This document shows positions 41,964 through 51,005 of a stretch of 64,000 bases of DNA, in pieces (the first letter of the stretch is position 1; the number at the start of each line of letters is the position of its first letter). The stretch covers positions 930,001-994,000 of the forward strand of contig CAVVCQ010000001.1 in NCBI GenBank assembly GCA_963746805.1, read 5' to 3'. The position numbers and the translations under genes were made by a program. The notes under the pieces are model-generated. The model was not told the DNA's origin and made no database searches. It saw nothing but the letters and a program-made list of their open reading frames with translations. This DNA comes from DATHTC01 sp963746805. GTDB lineage: Bacteria; Actinomycetota; Thermoleophilia; Gaiellales; Gaiellaceae.

Positions 41964-42884
41964 TCACAGGTTGCCGCCGAGCACGCGCCCGAGCCCGAGC
42001 ACCGGGCCGCCGAGCACGACGATCATCAGCGCCGGGAGGATGAGGAAGACGAGCGGGAACAGGATCTTCGTCGGCGCCTTCTGCGCGCGCTCCTCGGCCA
42101 TCTGCCGGCGGCGCTTGCGCATGTCGCCCGCGAGGTCGCGCAGGATCTTCCCGATCGAGACGCCGAGGGTCTGCCCCTGGACGATCGCCTGCACGAACGT
42201 TCGCACCGACATGCTGTCGACGCGCCCGAGCATGTTCTGCAGCGAGTCCTCGATCGTCAGGCCCATGCTCTGCTCCTGGAGGGTGAGCCGCAGCTCCTGG
42301 CCGAGCGGGCCTTCGACGCGGCGCGCGACCATCTGCAGAGAGGCCGCGAAGCCCACGCCGGCCTCGACCGTCGTCACGAGCAGGTCGACGAGCTCGGGCA
42401 TCTCGAGGTCGATGGCCTCGATACGCCGCGCCGCACGCCGTTTCACGACGAACGACGGCAGCACCCAACCCACGGCGCCGCAGAACAGCGCCACCGCGAC
42501 CTGCCGAATGCCCAGGTTGCCCGCGTTCATGAGCAGGAGCCAGGAAGGCAGGAGGACCGCCGCGAGCACCCGGTACCCGATGAACGTCGCCGGGGCCGTC
42601 TTGTAGAGCCCGGCACTCCGGAGCACCGTGCGCAGCTCGCGTTCGTGCCGCTCGTCGAGCACGCCCAGAGCACGGGCGCCGACAGCTGCCGCGATGCGGT
42701 TTGCCGTCTCGCGGAGCCCGCTGCGCTCGCGAGTCTCCTGGGCGAACGCGCGCTGCGAGAAGCCGTAGGTGGTGATCTGGGCGAACGTTTCCTCGCGCCG
42801 CAGGCCGCCGAGCGCGAGCGCCCGGACGGAGAGGGCGAATGCCGCCCCGGTGAGCATGAGTCCGAGCAGGAGAAGGATGACCAT
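41964..42884 (-). CDS. tadC: TadC-like Tad/Flp pilus inner-membrane platform protein
   Basis: A 306-residue type II secretion F-domain protein with a transmembrane helix at the N-terminus, a cytoplasmic F domain (EMPELVDLLVTTVEAGVGFAASLQ ... QAIVQGQTLGVSIGKILRDLA) and two C-terminal helices. It pairs with TadB to form the platform on which the CpaF ATPase drives pilin assembly. The start is ATG 42884, nine bases after the VWA-TadB stop. It is the last gene of the operon. Confidence 0.87.
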   Translation of the reverse strand: MVILLLLGLMLTGAAFALSVRALALGGLRREETFAQITTYGFSQRAFAQETRERSGLRETANRIAAAVGARALGVLDERHERELRTVLRSAGLYKTAPATFIGYRVLAAVLLPSWLLLMNAGNLGIRQVAVALFCGAVGWVLPSFVVKRRAARRIEAIDLEMPELVDLLVTTVEAGVGFAASLQMVARRVEGPLGQELRLTLQEQSMGLTIEDSLQNMLGRVDSMSVRTFVQAIVQGQTLGVSIGKILRDLAGDMRKRRRQMAEERAQKAPTKILFPLVFLILPALMIVVLGGPVLGLGRVLGGNL

Positions 42885-42893
42885 GGACGCCCC

Positions 42894-44741
42894 CTAGACC
42901 TTGATGTCGACGATCTTCTGGATCACGAACGAGCCCGTGACGACCATGACTGCGGCGACGACGAGCATCGCCTGGCCGGTGCCGGTCTGGATCAGCGGCG
43001 TGACCGCGTCCGGTTGCAGAGCGGCGAGGCCGAGCGCGGCGACGATCGGCAGCGCTGAGAGGATCCAGCGCGCCATGCGCCCCTGGGCGGTCAGGGTGCG
43101 GATGAGGCGGCGCAGGTCGGCCCGCTCGCGGATCGTCTCCACGACCGTGTCGAGCACCTCGGCAGCGTTCCCGCCGGCGGTGCGCTGGAGCTCGGCGAGC
43201 AGCGCTACCTGCTCGAGGTCGCGGCTCTTCATCCGCTCGGCGACGCGCCGAACCGCCTCGTCGATCGGCACGCCGATCTGCTCGTCCGCGATTGCGCGCC
43301 GGAGCTCGCTCCGCGACGGCTCGTGGGCGTTCTCCACGACCACGGTGAGCGCGCCGATGAAGCTGTGCCCGGTGCGGAGCGCCGAGGCGAGCACCTGCAG
43401 GTTCGGCGCCAGCTGGTCGGCGAACAGATCACGGACAGCCTTGAGCTTCTTCGCCACCCACGCGCGCGTCAGGAGCGGCGTGAGCAGACCGAGCAGGGCG
43501 AAGATCGGCGAGATCACCCAGAGGACGAGCACGGCGAGGGCCGTGGCGACGGCCGTCAGGAGCACCAACCGGCTCGCGGGCATGTCGATCCGCGCGATCT
43601 CCAGCCGCCGCTCGAGCGTGCGCAGGAGGGTGGTTCCCTCGCGGCGCGGGCGCTTCGGCGCCTGCGCGATCGGCGTCCGTGCCGGACGGAAGTGGCCCCC
43701 GGCGAAGTCGTCGACGCGCTCGACCAGCGTGCTCCGTCGCGGGCGCGCGAAACCGATGACCGCCAGCGCCGCCAGCCCGGCGATCAGGAGGGCGAGCACG
43801 AACGGCGCAGCAGGTGAGGCGACGAACCGCGACCAGTCGGAGCGGTGGTACGGCCGGAGCCCGGCCGGCGTCGGCGCGACATACGTCGTGGTCGCAGCGC
43901 CGAGGCCGTCGAATCCGATGGAGACGTCCACCTCCGACCGCGGAGCCGCGTCCGAGCGGTAGCGGACGACGTACTCGCTCGCGAGCCTGCGGCCGAGCGC
44001 GTCGTAGATGGCGGCGAGCCGCTCGGGCGACGACGCCTCCGCGAAGGTGCCGCCGGTCTCCCGCGCGAGCTTCCGCAGCGTGGTCGAGTCGAACGCGCCC
44101 GAGCGGAGCCCGACGGCGAAGACGCGGACGTGCCGCGCGCGCGCCTTCGCGATCGCGGCGTCGATGCTCGTGCGGCTGCCGATGTCGGCGCCGTCCGAGA
44201 GGAGCACGATCGAGCCGCTCGCGAGCCGCGCCCGCGCGAGCAGCGCGAGCGATTCGTCGACGGCGTCGTGGATCCGCGTGCCGTAGCCGAGCTCCGGCGC
44301 CCGTGCGAGCGCGCCGCGCAGAGCTGCCGCGTCGTTGGTCGGGGCCTGGACGACCCGGACGATGCCGTTGAAGGCGACGATCCCGACCTCCTGCTCGCCC
44401 TCGCGCCGCGTCACGAACGCGCGGGCGGCGTCGAGCGCTCCGGCTAGCGGGGCGCCGGTCATGCTCTCGCTCGCGTCGAGCGCGAGGACGACGCCGAAGT
44501 GGATCCCCGCCGCGGCGACCGGCGCGACGTCGACGCCGGTGACCCGCCGACCGTTCTCGGTGACGCGGACCGACGTCGGGTCGACCGACGCGCGGCCCTG
44601 GAGGTCGACGACGTAGCCGCGTTCCGGGAACGGGAGCCGGCCCACGGGCGTGAGCTCGAGGCTTCCCGTGGCCGCGGTTCCGGCGCCCGCGAGCGCCAGG
44701 ACCGTGACGAGCGCGGCGAGGGTGGCGGTGAGCGCCCTCAT
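42894..44741 (-). CDS. tadB: Fusion of a secreted VWA domain to a TadB-like pilus platform protein
   Basis: The protein has 615 residues. After a signal peptide (1-24) comes a von Willebrand A domain with an intact MIDAS: DASES (89-93), a conserved Thr region and LLSDGADIG. It is followed by a helix near 311-330. The C-terminal ~220 residues are a TadB-type F domain (LQVLASALRTGHSFIGALTVVVENA ... AELQRTAGGNAAEVLDTVVETI) with flanking helices. The VWA part faces outside, so the platform carries its own metal-dependent adhesion or protein-binding domain. ATG 44741 overlaps the cpaF stop (ATGA). Confidence 0.85.
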   Translation of the reverse strand: MRALTATLAALVTVLALAGAGTAATGSLELTPVGRLPFPERGYVVDLQGRASVDPTSVRVTENGRRVTGVDVAPVAAAGIHFGVVLALDASESMTGAPLAGALDAARAFVTRREGEQEVGIVAFNGIVRVVQAPTNDAAALRGALARAPELGYGTRIHDAVDESLALLARARLASGSIVLLSDGADIGSRTSIDAAIAKARARHVRVFAVGLRSGAFDSTTLRKLARETGGTFAEASSPERLAAIYDALGRRLASEYVVRYRSDAAPRSEVDVSIGFDGLGAATTTYVAPTPAGLRPYHRSDWSRFVASPAAPFVLALLIAGLAALAVIGFARPRRSTLVERVDDFAGGHFRPARTPIAQAPKRPRREGTTLLRTLERRLEIARIDMPASRLVLLTAVATALAVLVLWVISPIFALLGLLTPLLTRAWVAKKLKAVRDLFADQLAPNLQVLASALRTGHSFIGALTVVVENAHEPSRSELRRAIADEQIGVPIDEAVRRVAERMKSRDLEQVALLAELQRTAGGNAAEVLDTVVETIRERADLRRLIRTLTAQGRMARWILSALPIVAALGLAALQPDAVTPLIQTGTGQAMLVVAAVMVVTGSFVIQKIVDIKV

Positions 44742-46129
44742 GCCTGGTTCCCCCCGTTGCGCCGCGCACCGTCTGCGCCGTTCGCGCCCGCGCCGAACAT
44801 CGCCGCCAGCGGCGTCCCGAACAGGTCGTGCGGGAGCTCGATCCCGTGGCGCTCGAACTTCGACAGGAACGCGGGGCGGAGGCCCGTCGGCTCGAGCCGG
44901 CCGACCACGGTCCGGTCCGCCTCGACTCGGTCGACGTGGAACTCGAACAGGTTCTGGAGCGTGATCGTCTCGCCCTCCATCCGCTGCACCTCGGCGATCG
45001 CCGTCACGTGCCGCGTGCCGTCGTCGAGGCGGTCGAGCTGGACGATCAGGTCGAGCGCCGACGAGACCTGCTGCCGGATCGCGCGGAGCGGCAGCTCGTA
45101 GCCGGCCATGAGCACCATCGTCTCGAGCCGGCTGAGCGCGTCGCGCGGTGAGTTGGCGTGCACCGTCGAGAGCGAGCCCTCGTGGCCGGTGTTCATCGCC
45201 TGGAGCATGTCGAGCGCCTCCGCGCCGCGGACCTCGCCGACGATGATCCGGTCGGGGCGCATGCGCAGGGCGTTGCGGACGAGGTCGCGGATCGAGATCT
45301 CACCCTCGCCCTCGATGTTCTTCGGGCGCGACTCGAGCCGCAGGACGTGCTGCTGCGCCAGCTGGAGCTCGGCCGCGTCCTCGATCGTCACGATCCGGTC
45401 ACTGTCCGGGATCGCCGCCGACATGGCGTTCAGGAGCGTCGTCTTGCCCGAGCCGGTGCCGCCCGAGACGAGGATGTTGAGGTCGGCCTGCACGCACTTG
45501 GCGATGAAATCGGCCGAGTCGCGCGAGAGGGTGCCGATCTCGACGAGCTCGTCCGTCGCGAAGCGGTTTCGCGCGAACTTGCGGATCGTCAGGAGCGGCC
45601 CGGAGAGCGAGAGCGGGGCGATGATCGCGTTCACGCGGGAGCCGTCGGGCAGGCGCGCGTCGACCATCGGTGACGACTCGTCGATCCGGCGGCCGATCTG
45701 GCCGACCATCTTCGTGATGATCCGCCGCAGGTGCGACTCGTCGGTGAAGCCGAGCCCCGTCCGCGAGAGCAGGCCGCGGCGCTCGATCCAGATGTCGTCG
45801 GGGCCGTTGACCATGATCTCCGAGATCGTCGCGTCGGGCAGGAGCCGCTCCAGCGGCCCGTAGCCGAAGATGTCGTCGGCGATCTCGGACGCGAGCCGCG
45901 TCCGGTCCTCGCGCGAGAGGCCAGGCTCCTGGAGGAGCTGGGTCCGGATCTCGGCCTCGACCCGCTCGCGGGCGTCGTCGCCGTCGGACACGTCGAAGAG
46001 CCGCGGCCCGAGCTCGCTGACAAGCGCGAGGTGGATCCGGTTCTTCACGTCCGCGAACGGGTCCCGCGCCGCGTCGGGGCGGACCTCGACCGGGGCGCCT
46101 GCCTGCTGGAGGCGCTCGTGGAGCTCCAT
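44738..46129 (-). CDS. cpaF: CpaF/TadA-type pilus assembly ATPase
   Basis: This 463-residue cytoplasmic secretion ATPase of the PilT/VirB11 superfamily has an N-terminal helical domain with IFGYGPLERLL and IMVNGPDDIWIERRG. Walker A is GGTGSGKT (223-230), the Asp box is TIEDAAELQLAQ, Walker B is RIIVGEVRGAEALDML, and the His box is GHEGSLSTVHANSPRDALSRLE. It powers Flp pilus assembly and possibly retraction. The ATG shares one base with the preceding stop. Confidence 0.93.
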   Translation of the reverse strand: MELHERLQQAGAPVEVRPDAARDPFADVKNRIHLALVSELGPRLFDVSDGDDARERVEAEIRTQLLQEPGLSREDRTRLASEIADDIFGYGPLERLLPDATISEIMVNGPDDIWIERRGLLSRTGLGFTDESHLRRIITKMVGQIGRRIDESSPMVDARLPDGSRVNAIIAPLSLSGPLLTIRKFARNRFATDELVEIGTLSRDSADFIAKCVQADLNILVSGGTGSGKTTLLNAMSAAIPDSDRIVTIEDAAELQLAQQHVLRLESRPKNIEGEGEISIRDLVRNALRMRPDRIIVGEVRGAEALDMLQAMNTGHEGSLSTVHANSPRDALSRLETMVLMAGYELPLRAIRQQVSSALDLIVQLDRLDDGTRHVTAIAEVQRMEGETITLQNLFEFHVDRVEADRTVVGRLEPTGLRPAFLSKFERHGIELPHDLFGTPLAAMFGAGANGADGARRNGGNQA

Positions 46130-47322
46130 CAGTTGCCTCCCTTCCGGCGCAGCCCGCGCCGGCGAGCCTCAGGCTCCGCCGGAGCCTGGCCGGCAGCCGC
46201 CGCTGCGACGCGGACGTAGTGCTCGGACAGGGAGCGGAACGCCTTCGCAGCGCCGGAGCGCGGCTCCGCCTCGCTGATCGTCCGCCCGTCGGTGATCGCC
46301 CGCGGGATCGCCCGATCGCTCGGCACGAACACGTCGGGCTTGCGGCCGAGCAGCCGCTCGACATCCGACTGGCCGATCCCGACGTTCGTGTCGGCGCGGT
46401 TGAGCACCAGGGTGACGGCGTCGGGGTCGTAGCCCATCTGCTCGAGCGTCTCGAGCCCGATCTTCGTGTCCTTCAGCGAGAGCGCGTCGAGCATCCCGAC
46501 GACGCACAGCTGGGAGGACGCGTCGACCGCCGCGATCACCTCCGGCGTGAAGGCCGGCGGGGTGTCGACGATGACGAACTCGTAGCGCGTCCGCAGGTGC
46601 TCGAACACGGCACGAAGGAACGCGATGTCGATCGCGCTCGCCTGGTCGGGCCGAAGCGGCGCCAGCAGCGCACGCACGCCGGACTCGGTCTCGGCGAGGA
46701 ACGCGTCGACCTTGTCGCCGTCGAGCGAGCCGCCCGCGACCGCGAGGTCGTAGATCGTCCGCTCGGGCCGCAGGCCCAGCGCGAGGCCGACGTCGCCGAA
46801 CTGCAGGTCGAGGTCGACGATCACCGGGCGCGCGCCGCCGGCCGCGAGGGCCACCGCGAGGTTGCACGAGGTGAGCGTCTTGCCGGTGCCCCCCTTGGGC
46901 CCGAGGACGGAGATCATCGTCGCCGTCCCCGTCGTCGGAGCCACGCCGCGGCGCCGCGCGACGGCCTTCTCGAGCGCGAACGCGAGCTGCGCCTGCGGAA
47001 GCGGGAGCGTGATCAGGTCGTCCGCGCCGGCCGCGAACGCCAGCTCCATGAACCCGTTCGGACTGCCCGTGTGCAGCACGACGATCGGCCGCTCGGGCCG
47101 CTGCCGCGCCGCCGCCTCCACGAGCCCGAGCACGCCGTCGGAGTGGCCCGCCGCGCCGACGATGAGCATGTCGTGCGAGTCCCCCGACGCGAGGGCCGCG
47201 GTCCCGACGTCGGCGAGCCGCTGTGTCCGCGCCCTGGTGCCGGCCGGGAGCGCCTCCTCGATCGGCACCGGGTCGATGCCGTCCTCGAGGAGGATCTGGA
47301 TGGTCAGCGGGAGCGTGCTCAC
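46129..47322 (-). CDS. cpaE: CpaE/TadZ-type pilus localisation ATPase
   Basis: This 397-residue protein pairs an atypical receiver-like N-terminal domain (residues 1-125, no clear phosphorylation site) with a ParA/MinD ATPase. The deviant Walker A is GPKGGTGKT, followed by IVDLDLQFGDVGLALGL and IVDTPPAFTPEV. Such proteins place the Tad machine at its cellular site. The start GTG 47322 overlaps the cpaB stop. Confidence 0.9.
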   Translation of the reverse strand: MSTLPLTIQILLEDGIDPVPIEEALPAGTRARTQRLADVGTAALASGDSHDMLIVGAAGHSDGVLGLVEAAARQRPERPIVVLHTGSPNGFMELAFAAGADDLITLPLPQAQLAFALEKAVARRRGVAPTTGTATMISVLGPKGGTGKTLTSCNLAVALAAGGARPVIVDLDLQFGDVGLALGLRPERTIYDLAVAGGSLDGDKVDAFLAETESGVRALLAPLRPDQASAIDIAFLRAVFEHLRTRYEFVIVDTPPAFTPEVIAAVDASSQLCVVGMLDALSLKDTKIGLETLEQMGYDPDAVTLVLNRADTNVGIGQSDVERLLGRKPDVFVPSDRAIPRAITDGRTISEAEPRSGAAKAFRSLSEHYVRVAAAAAGQAPAEPEARRRGLRRKGGN

Positions 47323-48101
47323 TGCCGGCCCCCGAGCGAGCGCACGGCCGTGATCGGCCGGACGCCGAGGAGCAGCGTCTCGACCGTGACGATGCCCGGC
47401 TTGGACTCCTTGGCGCCGACCGCCGGCCGGAGCGACAGCCAGACCTTGCCGTTGTCCGAGGCGAACGCGAGCTGCGCCGCCTGCTCGTCCGTCACGCGCA
47501 GGCTGACGTTCGTGGCCTTCGTCGCCTCGCTGTCGATCTGGACGACCGGGATGTCCGACATGATCAGCCGCAGCACCGGCCGCGCCGTGCCGCCGTTCAG
47601 CGGTCGGCCGTCGGCCCCGAGCGGGATCACGTTGAAGCCGGCGTAGATGTCGACGTGGTCGCCCTCCTGCGCCTGGCCGATGAGGCCGTGCGCGGCGTCG
47701 AGCGGCACGGACACGATCCGCTCCGCGTCCGTGAGTGCCGAGGCGAGCGAGGTCGCCTCCGTGGAGAAGTCGGCCGCCGTGAGCTGTGCGCCCTCGTAGA
47801 TCTCGCGCGTCGCGACGCGGCCGGTGAGGCTCGCGGGGTCGCTGATCGCGCCTTCGCGGAGCTGGCTTTCACGGATCGTCGTCGCGGTGTACAGCCGCTT
47901 GGTCGCGACGACGCTGCCCGACGTGCCCTTCGGGATGGCGCTGCGGGCGACGAGCACCGTCACCGGCGTCCCGCCCGTCCGCAGGTTCTCGCGGTAGCCG
48001 TTGAGGTAGACGAGGATGACGATGCCGGCGAGCAGCGCGGCGGTGGCCGCGAGGTACATGGACCCCCGCCTCGTGGAGATCAGCCTGTGTGCGAATTCCA
48101 T
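47319..48101 (-). CDS. cpaB: CpaB/RcpC-type pilus assembly protein
   Basis: A 260-residue protein with one N-terminal transmembrane helix (MYLAATAALLAGIVILVYL), then the SAF domain (VLVARSAIPKGTSGSVV) and the RcpC/CpaB domain (IVSVPLDAAHGLIGQAQEGDHVDIYAGF). It acts outside the membrane in Flp pilus assembly. ATG 48101 follows a GGAGG site. Confidence 0.9.
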   Translation of the reverse strand: MEFAHRLISTRRGSMYLAATAALLAGIVILVYLNGYRENLRTGGTPVTVLVARSAIPKGTSGSVVATKRLYTATTIRESQLREGAISDPASLTGRVATREIYEGAQLTAADFSTEATSLASALTDAERIVSVPLDAAHGLIGQAQEGDHVDIYAGFNVIPLGADGRPLNGGTARPVLRLIMSDIPVVQIDSEATKATNVSLRVTDEQAAQLAFASDNGKVWLSLRPAVGAKESKPGIVTVETLLLGVRPITAVRSLGGRQ

Positions 48102-48126
48102 GGTCCTGGTACCTCCGGGTCGACGG

Positions 48127-50065
48127 TCACTTGACGAGGGAGACGATGCAGGGCGTCACGGCCGTGGGATCACAGGCCTCGGTGCCGCCGCTGAAGGGAT
48201 CGGGGGCGATGTACTTGATGAAGTGGCCCCAGATGCCGCCCTTCTTCAACGGGAAGGGCGGTGGGTCGTTCGTGGCGCACTTCGAACCGGTCCAGCCGGT
48301 CACGTAGAACGCCGCGAAGTTGGTGACGGGGTATGTCGTGTGGCCGCTTCCGTCGAGTGCGGAGAAGTCGGTGATCATGAGCTTCACGACCCGCGGATCC
48401 GTGGCCACGTCGTAGTCGGGCCAGTGGACCGGCGGGCAGGTCGCGAACCGGTCGTCGAGCGCCTTCTCGGTCGGGCCGACCATGCTGCCGGTCTTGTTCG
48501 GGACGCAGGTCGCCGGGCCCGGCGGCGGCGACGCCTCCGGGCACGCCCCCGTCGCGTTGAGCTGGTACGGCGTCTTGCACCCGAAGACGATCGCGTCGCG
48601 GAAGTCCGACGCGCCGGAGCCGTCGCACGCCACCGCGCTCGTCTTGCTGCCGCCGGTGAGACGGAGGACGACGATCTTCTCGATCTCCGAGAGGTCGAGG
48701 CTTCCCTTGAGGCCGACGGTGACGGTGAACGTCTGCGAGCCGGCCGACACGGCGTACGGAGCGCCGGTCGTGCCCGCCGACGAGGTGAGCGCCAGCTCCT
48801 TGATCGGGCCCGACGGCTCCTCGGCGCCGGCGTAGACGTGCTGGACGTTCGTGTACGTGGTGGTCACCGGCCCGCCGGTGGCCGGCTTGTACCGCCAGCG
48901 GAGCGAGACGTTCACCGGGCCGTTCTCGGCCGGAATGTCGTAGACGTAGCCGGTCGACCAGTACGGGCCGGTGTTCGTCAGCGCGTGGGTGACGTTCTTG
49001 ACGTCGCCACCGTCGAGGGTGGCCTCGAACAGCTGGATCCCCGTCGGGTCGATCGCCGTCGACGACTCCATCACGGCCTGCACGGAGGCCGCGCAGGACG
49101 TCGCCGGCGCCACGAGGTTCTCTGCGACGAAGAAGGGCCCGCCGCTCGGCGCGCACGACGTCGTGACCCAGACGCGCGGCGTCGGCGCCGTCGGCGTCCC
49201 GGCGGCGCCCACGCCGCGGATCGAGGCGAGGCCGATGCCCGAGTTCTCGTAGTCGAAGCAGACGTAGCCGGTGCCGCCGACGCCGTTCGAGGAGGCGCAC
49301 GCGCCGCTCGTGCCGCCGACGCCGATCCGCACCCCGACGTTCGCGTTTCGCAGGGACGGTCACCGACGACGAGCCCGACCAGTAGTTGAGGCCGCCGGCC
49401 GACGTGCCCTTGGTCAGCTCGAACGGGCCTGCGAGCAAGCTGCCGCCGGCGCTCTCGTTCACGTACGTCACCGTGACGTGCTTCGGGTCGATGTCCGGGA
49501 CGGCGAGCGGCAGCGAGCCCTGGACGATCGTCGCCTTCTTCAGCTGCACGCGGGCCCGGGCGTTGATCGCAGGGACGACGGTCGCCCCGCCCGGGACGAG
49601 GGCGTCGACCATCGAGCCGAGGATGTACGGCACGTCGGCCTCGGTCTGCTTGACGTCGAACATGAGGTGCGGCGTCTGGCACGGCTCCTCGATGTCGACG
49701 CTCGAGTCGACGAAGCTGCCGACGGCGAAGGTCTTGCTGTTGAACCGGGTCGTGACCCGAGCCGCGCCGCCGCCGACCTGGAAGTTGTAGGTACTCGCGC
49801 TGTTTCCCGCGTAGGCCGTGGCGGCGTCCTTGATCGCGAGATTGGCGCCGGAGACCTTCGCCGGATCCGGCGAGAAGCAGTCGCCGAAGTGCGCGCCTCC
49901 GGCGAGTGCAGCCGCGTCGGCCTGCATCTGCAGGTGCTTCTTGTGGACGTACCAGTTGCCGACGTCGATGACGAGCAGGAACAGGAAGAGCATCCCCGGC
50001 ATGAGGACTGCCGTGAGGATCAGGACGCCGCCCTCTTCACCGTTGAGACGGGTGCGGGCGGTCAC
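48127..50065 (-). pseudogene. tadG: TadG-like Tad-domain pseudopilin/surface protein, +1 frameshift
   Basis: The N-terminal part has the Tad-like opening (EEGGVLILTAVLMPGMLFLFLLVIDVGNWYV) and the helix HLQMQADAAALAGGAHFGD. About 240 residues on, at SSSVTVPAKR, the frame breaks. The remaining 405 residues (NVGVRIGVGGTSGAC to the stop) continue one base out. Removing one base near 49342 gives about 645 residues. The C-terminal region is Cys- and Gly-rich and extracytoplasmic. GTG 50065 overlaps the tadE stop (GTGA). The break may be a sequence error because flanking pilus genes are intact. Confidence 0.75.
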
Positions 50066-50532
50066 GGGTAACACCCCGCGGCGTACGTCGGCAGCCGTTC
50101 GAGGCGCATGGTCGAGTTGCTCTCGAGCGTGATCGTCGCGCCGCCGACGAACGGGATCCACTTGTAATCGGCGCTCACGCTCACCCTGACGGGGTCCCCG
50201 ATCTTCGGGGGGGTGCCGGCCGGGAACGAGACGCACACGCGTGCCGCCGAGGTGACCGAGCCCGTGCCGTCGCGGAGCTCCGACGTCTCGGCCTGCTGCT
50301 GGATCCATTGCTTCCAGTTGCCGCCCGGCTCGGGCGAGTTCCCGAGAACGGCCGCAAGCCTTGCGCCCTCGTTCGCGAGGTGGCTCGTGTCGAGCCAGTA
50401 GTTGAGGCCCTTGCCGAAATCGATGAGGGCCAGGACGAGCAGACAGATCATCGGGACGACGAGCGCGAACTCGACGGCCGCCTGCCCCCGCTCACGTGCG
50501 AGCGAGACTCGCCGTCCGCCCCTGGGACGCAC
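50062..50532 (-). CDS. tadE: TadE-like minor pseudopilin
   Basis: A 156-residue protein with the TadE signature RGQAAVEFALVVPMICLLVLALIDFG, a type IVb prepilin-like processing and assembly helix, then an extracytoplasmic domain ending YAAGCYP. GTG 50532 was chosen to give a short basic leader; other upstream codons are open. It lies 115 bases after flp. Confidence 0.85.
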   Translation of the reverse strand: MRPRGGRRVSLARERGQAAVEFALVVPMICLLVLALIDFGKGLNYWLDTSHLANEGARLAAVLGNSPEPGGNWKQWIQQQAETSELRDGTGSVTSAARVCVSFPAGTPPKIGDPVRVSVSADYKWIPFVGGATITLESNSTMRLERLPTYAAGCYP

Positions 50533-50647
50533 CGGGGTGGACGCCGCGGAAAGCGACGACGTCCACCCGGGCGTGCCGGTTCGTGCCGGCGGCGCAGGAA
50601 GGTGCAACGATGGCATGGCTGCTCGTCCCGAGGCCGCCCGCAGTGTC

Positions 50648-50833
50648 CTAGGAGATGAACGACTGCAGCTTGTCGCCGGCCGCCGACATGAAGTTCGTGA
50701 TCTCGGTGGTGAATCCGGCGACCGCCAGCGCGATGATCGCGGCAACGCCGAGCACGACGAGCGCGTACTCGACCGCACCCTGACCGTCCTCGCGCTTCAG
50801 AGCGAGCGCGAACCGCTCGATGAGCGTATGCAT
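50648..50833 (-). CDS. flp: Flp-type IVb pilin (major pilus subunit)
   Basis: A 61-residue prepilin with basic leader (MHTLIERFALALKRED), processing site G/QGAVEYALVV with the conserved Glu at mature position +5, the hydrophobic assembly helix, and a short tail with a terminal FIS. It is the structural subunit of the Flp pilus and first gene of the operon. ATG 50833 follows GGGGAGGTAAG, which itself lies in a hairpin. Confidence 0.92.
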   Translation of the reverse strand: MHTLIERFALALKREDGQGAVEYALVVLGVAAIIALAVAGFTTEITNFMSAAGDKLQSFIS

Positions 50834-50839
50834 TTGACC

Positions 50840-50887
50840 CTTACCTCCCCGGTAAGTCGCAGGTCTCGCCCCCACGGCGCGACCTGC
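50840..50887 (-). promoter_or_regulatory. Two-hairpin leader covering the flp ribosome-binding site
   Basis: In the transcript, GCAGGTC/GACCTGC (with an inner CGCC-type pairing after one mismatch, 50859-50887) is followed at once by CTTACC/GGTAAG (50840-50856). The loop and 3' arm of the second stem contain the GGGGAGG ribosome site of flp. Folding of the second stem would mask initiation, so translational control is possible. Confidence 0.5.
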
Positions 50888-51005
50888 TGTGTTGGATGAC
50901 TCCATCCAGTCCGAATGCGGCCCGTCCACCCACCCTCGAAGGAGCGGAGGGGACTACCCGTTCGGCTCAAGCGGGCCGACCACACGTGCGGCGAGAGTCC
51001 AGGCC

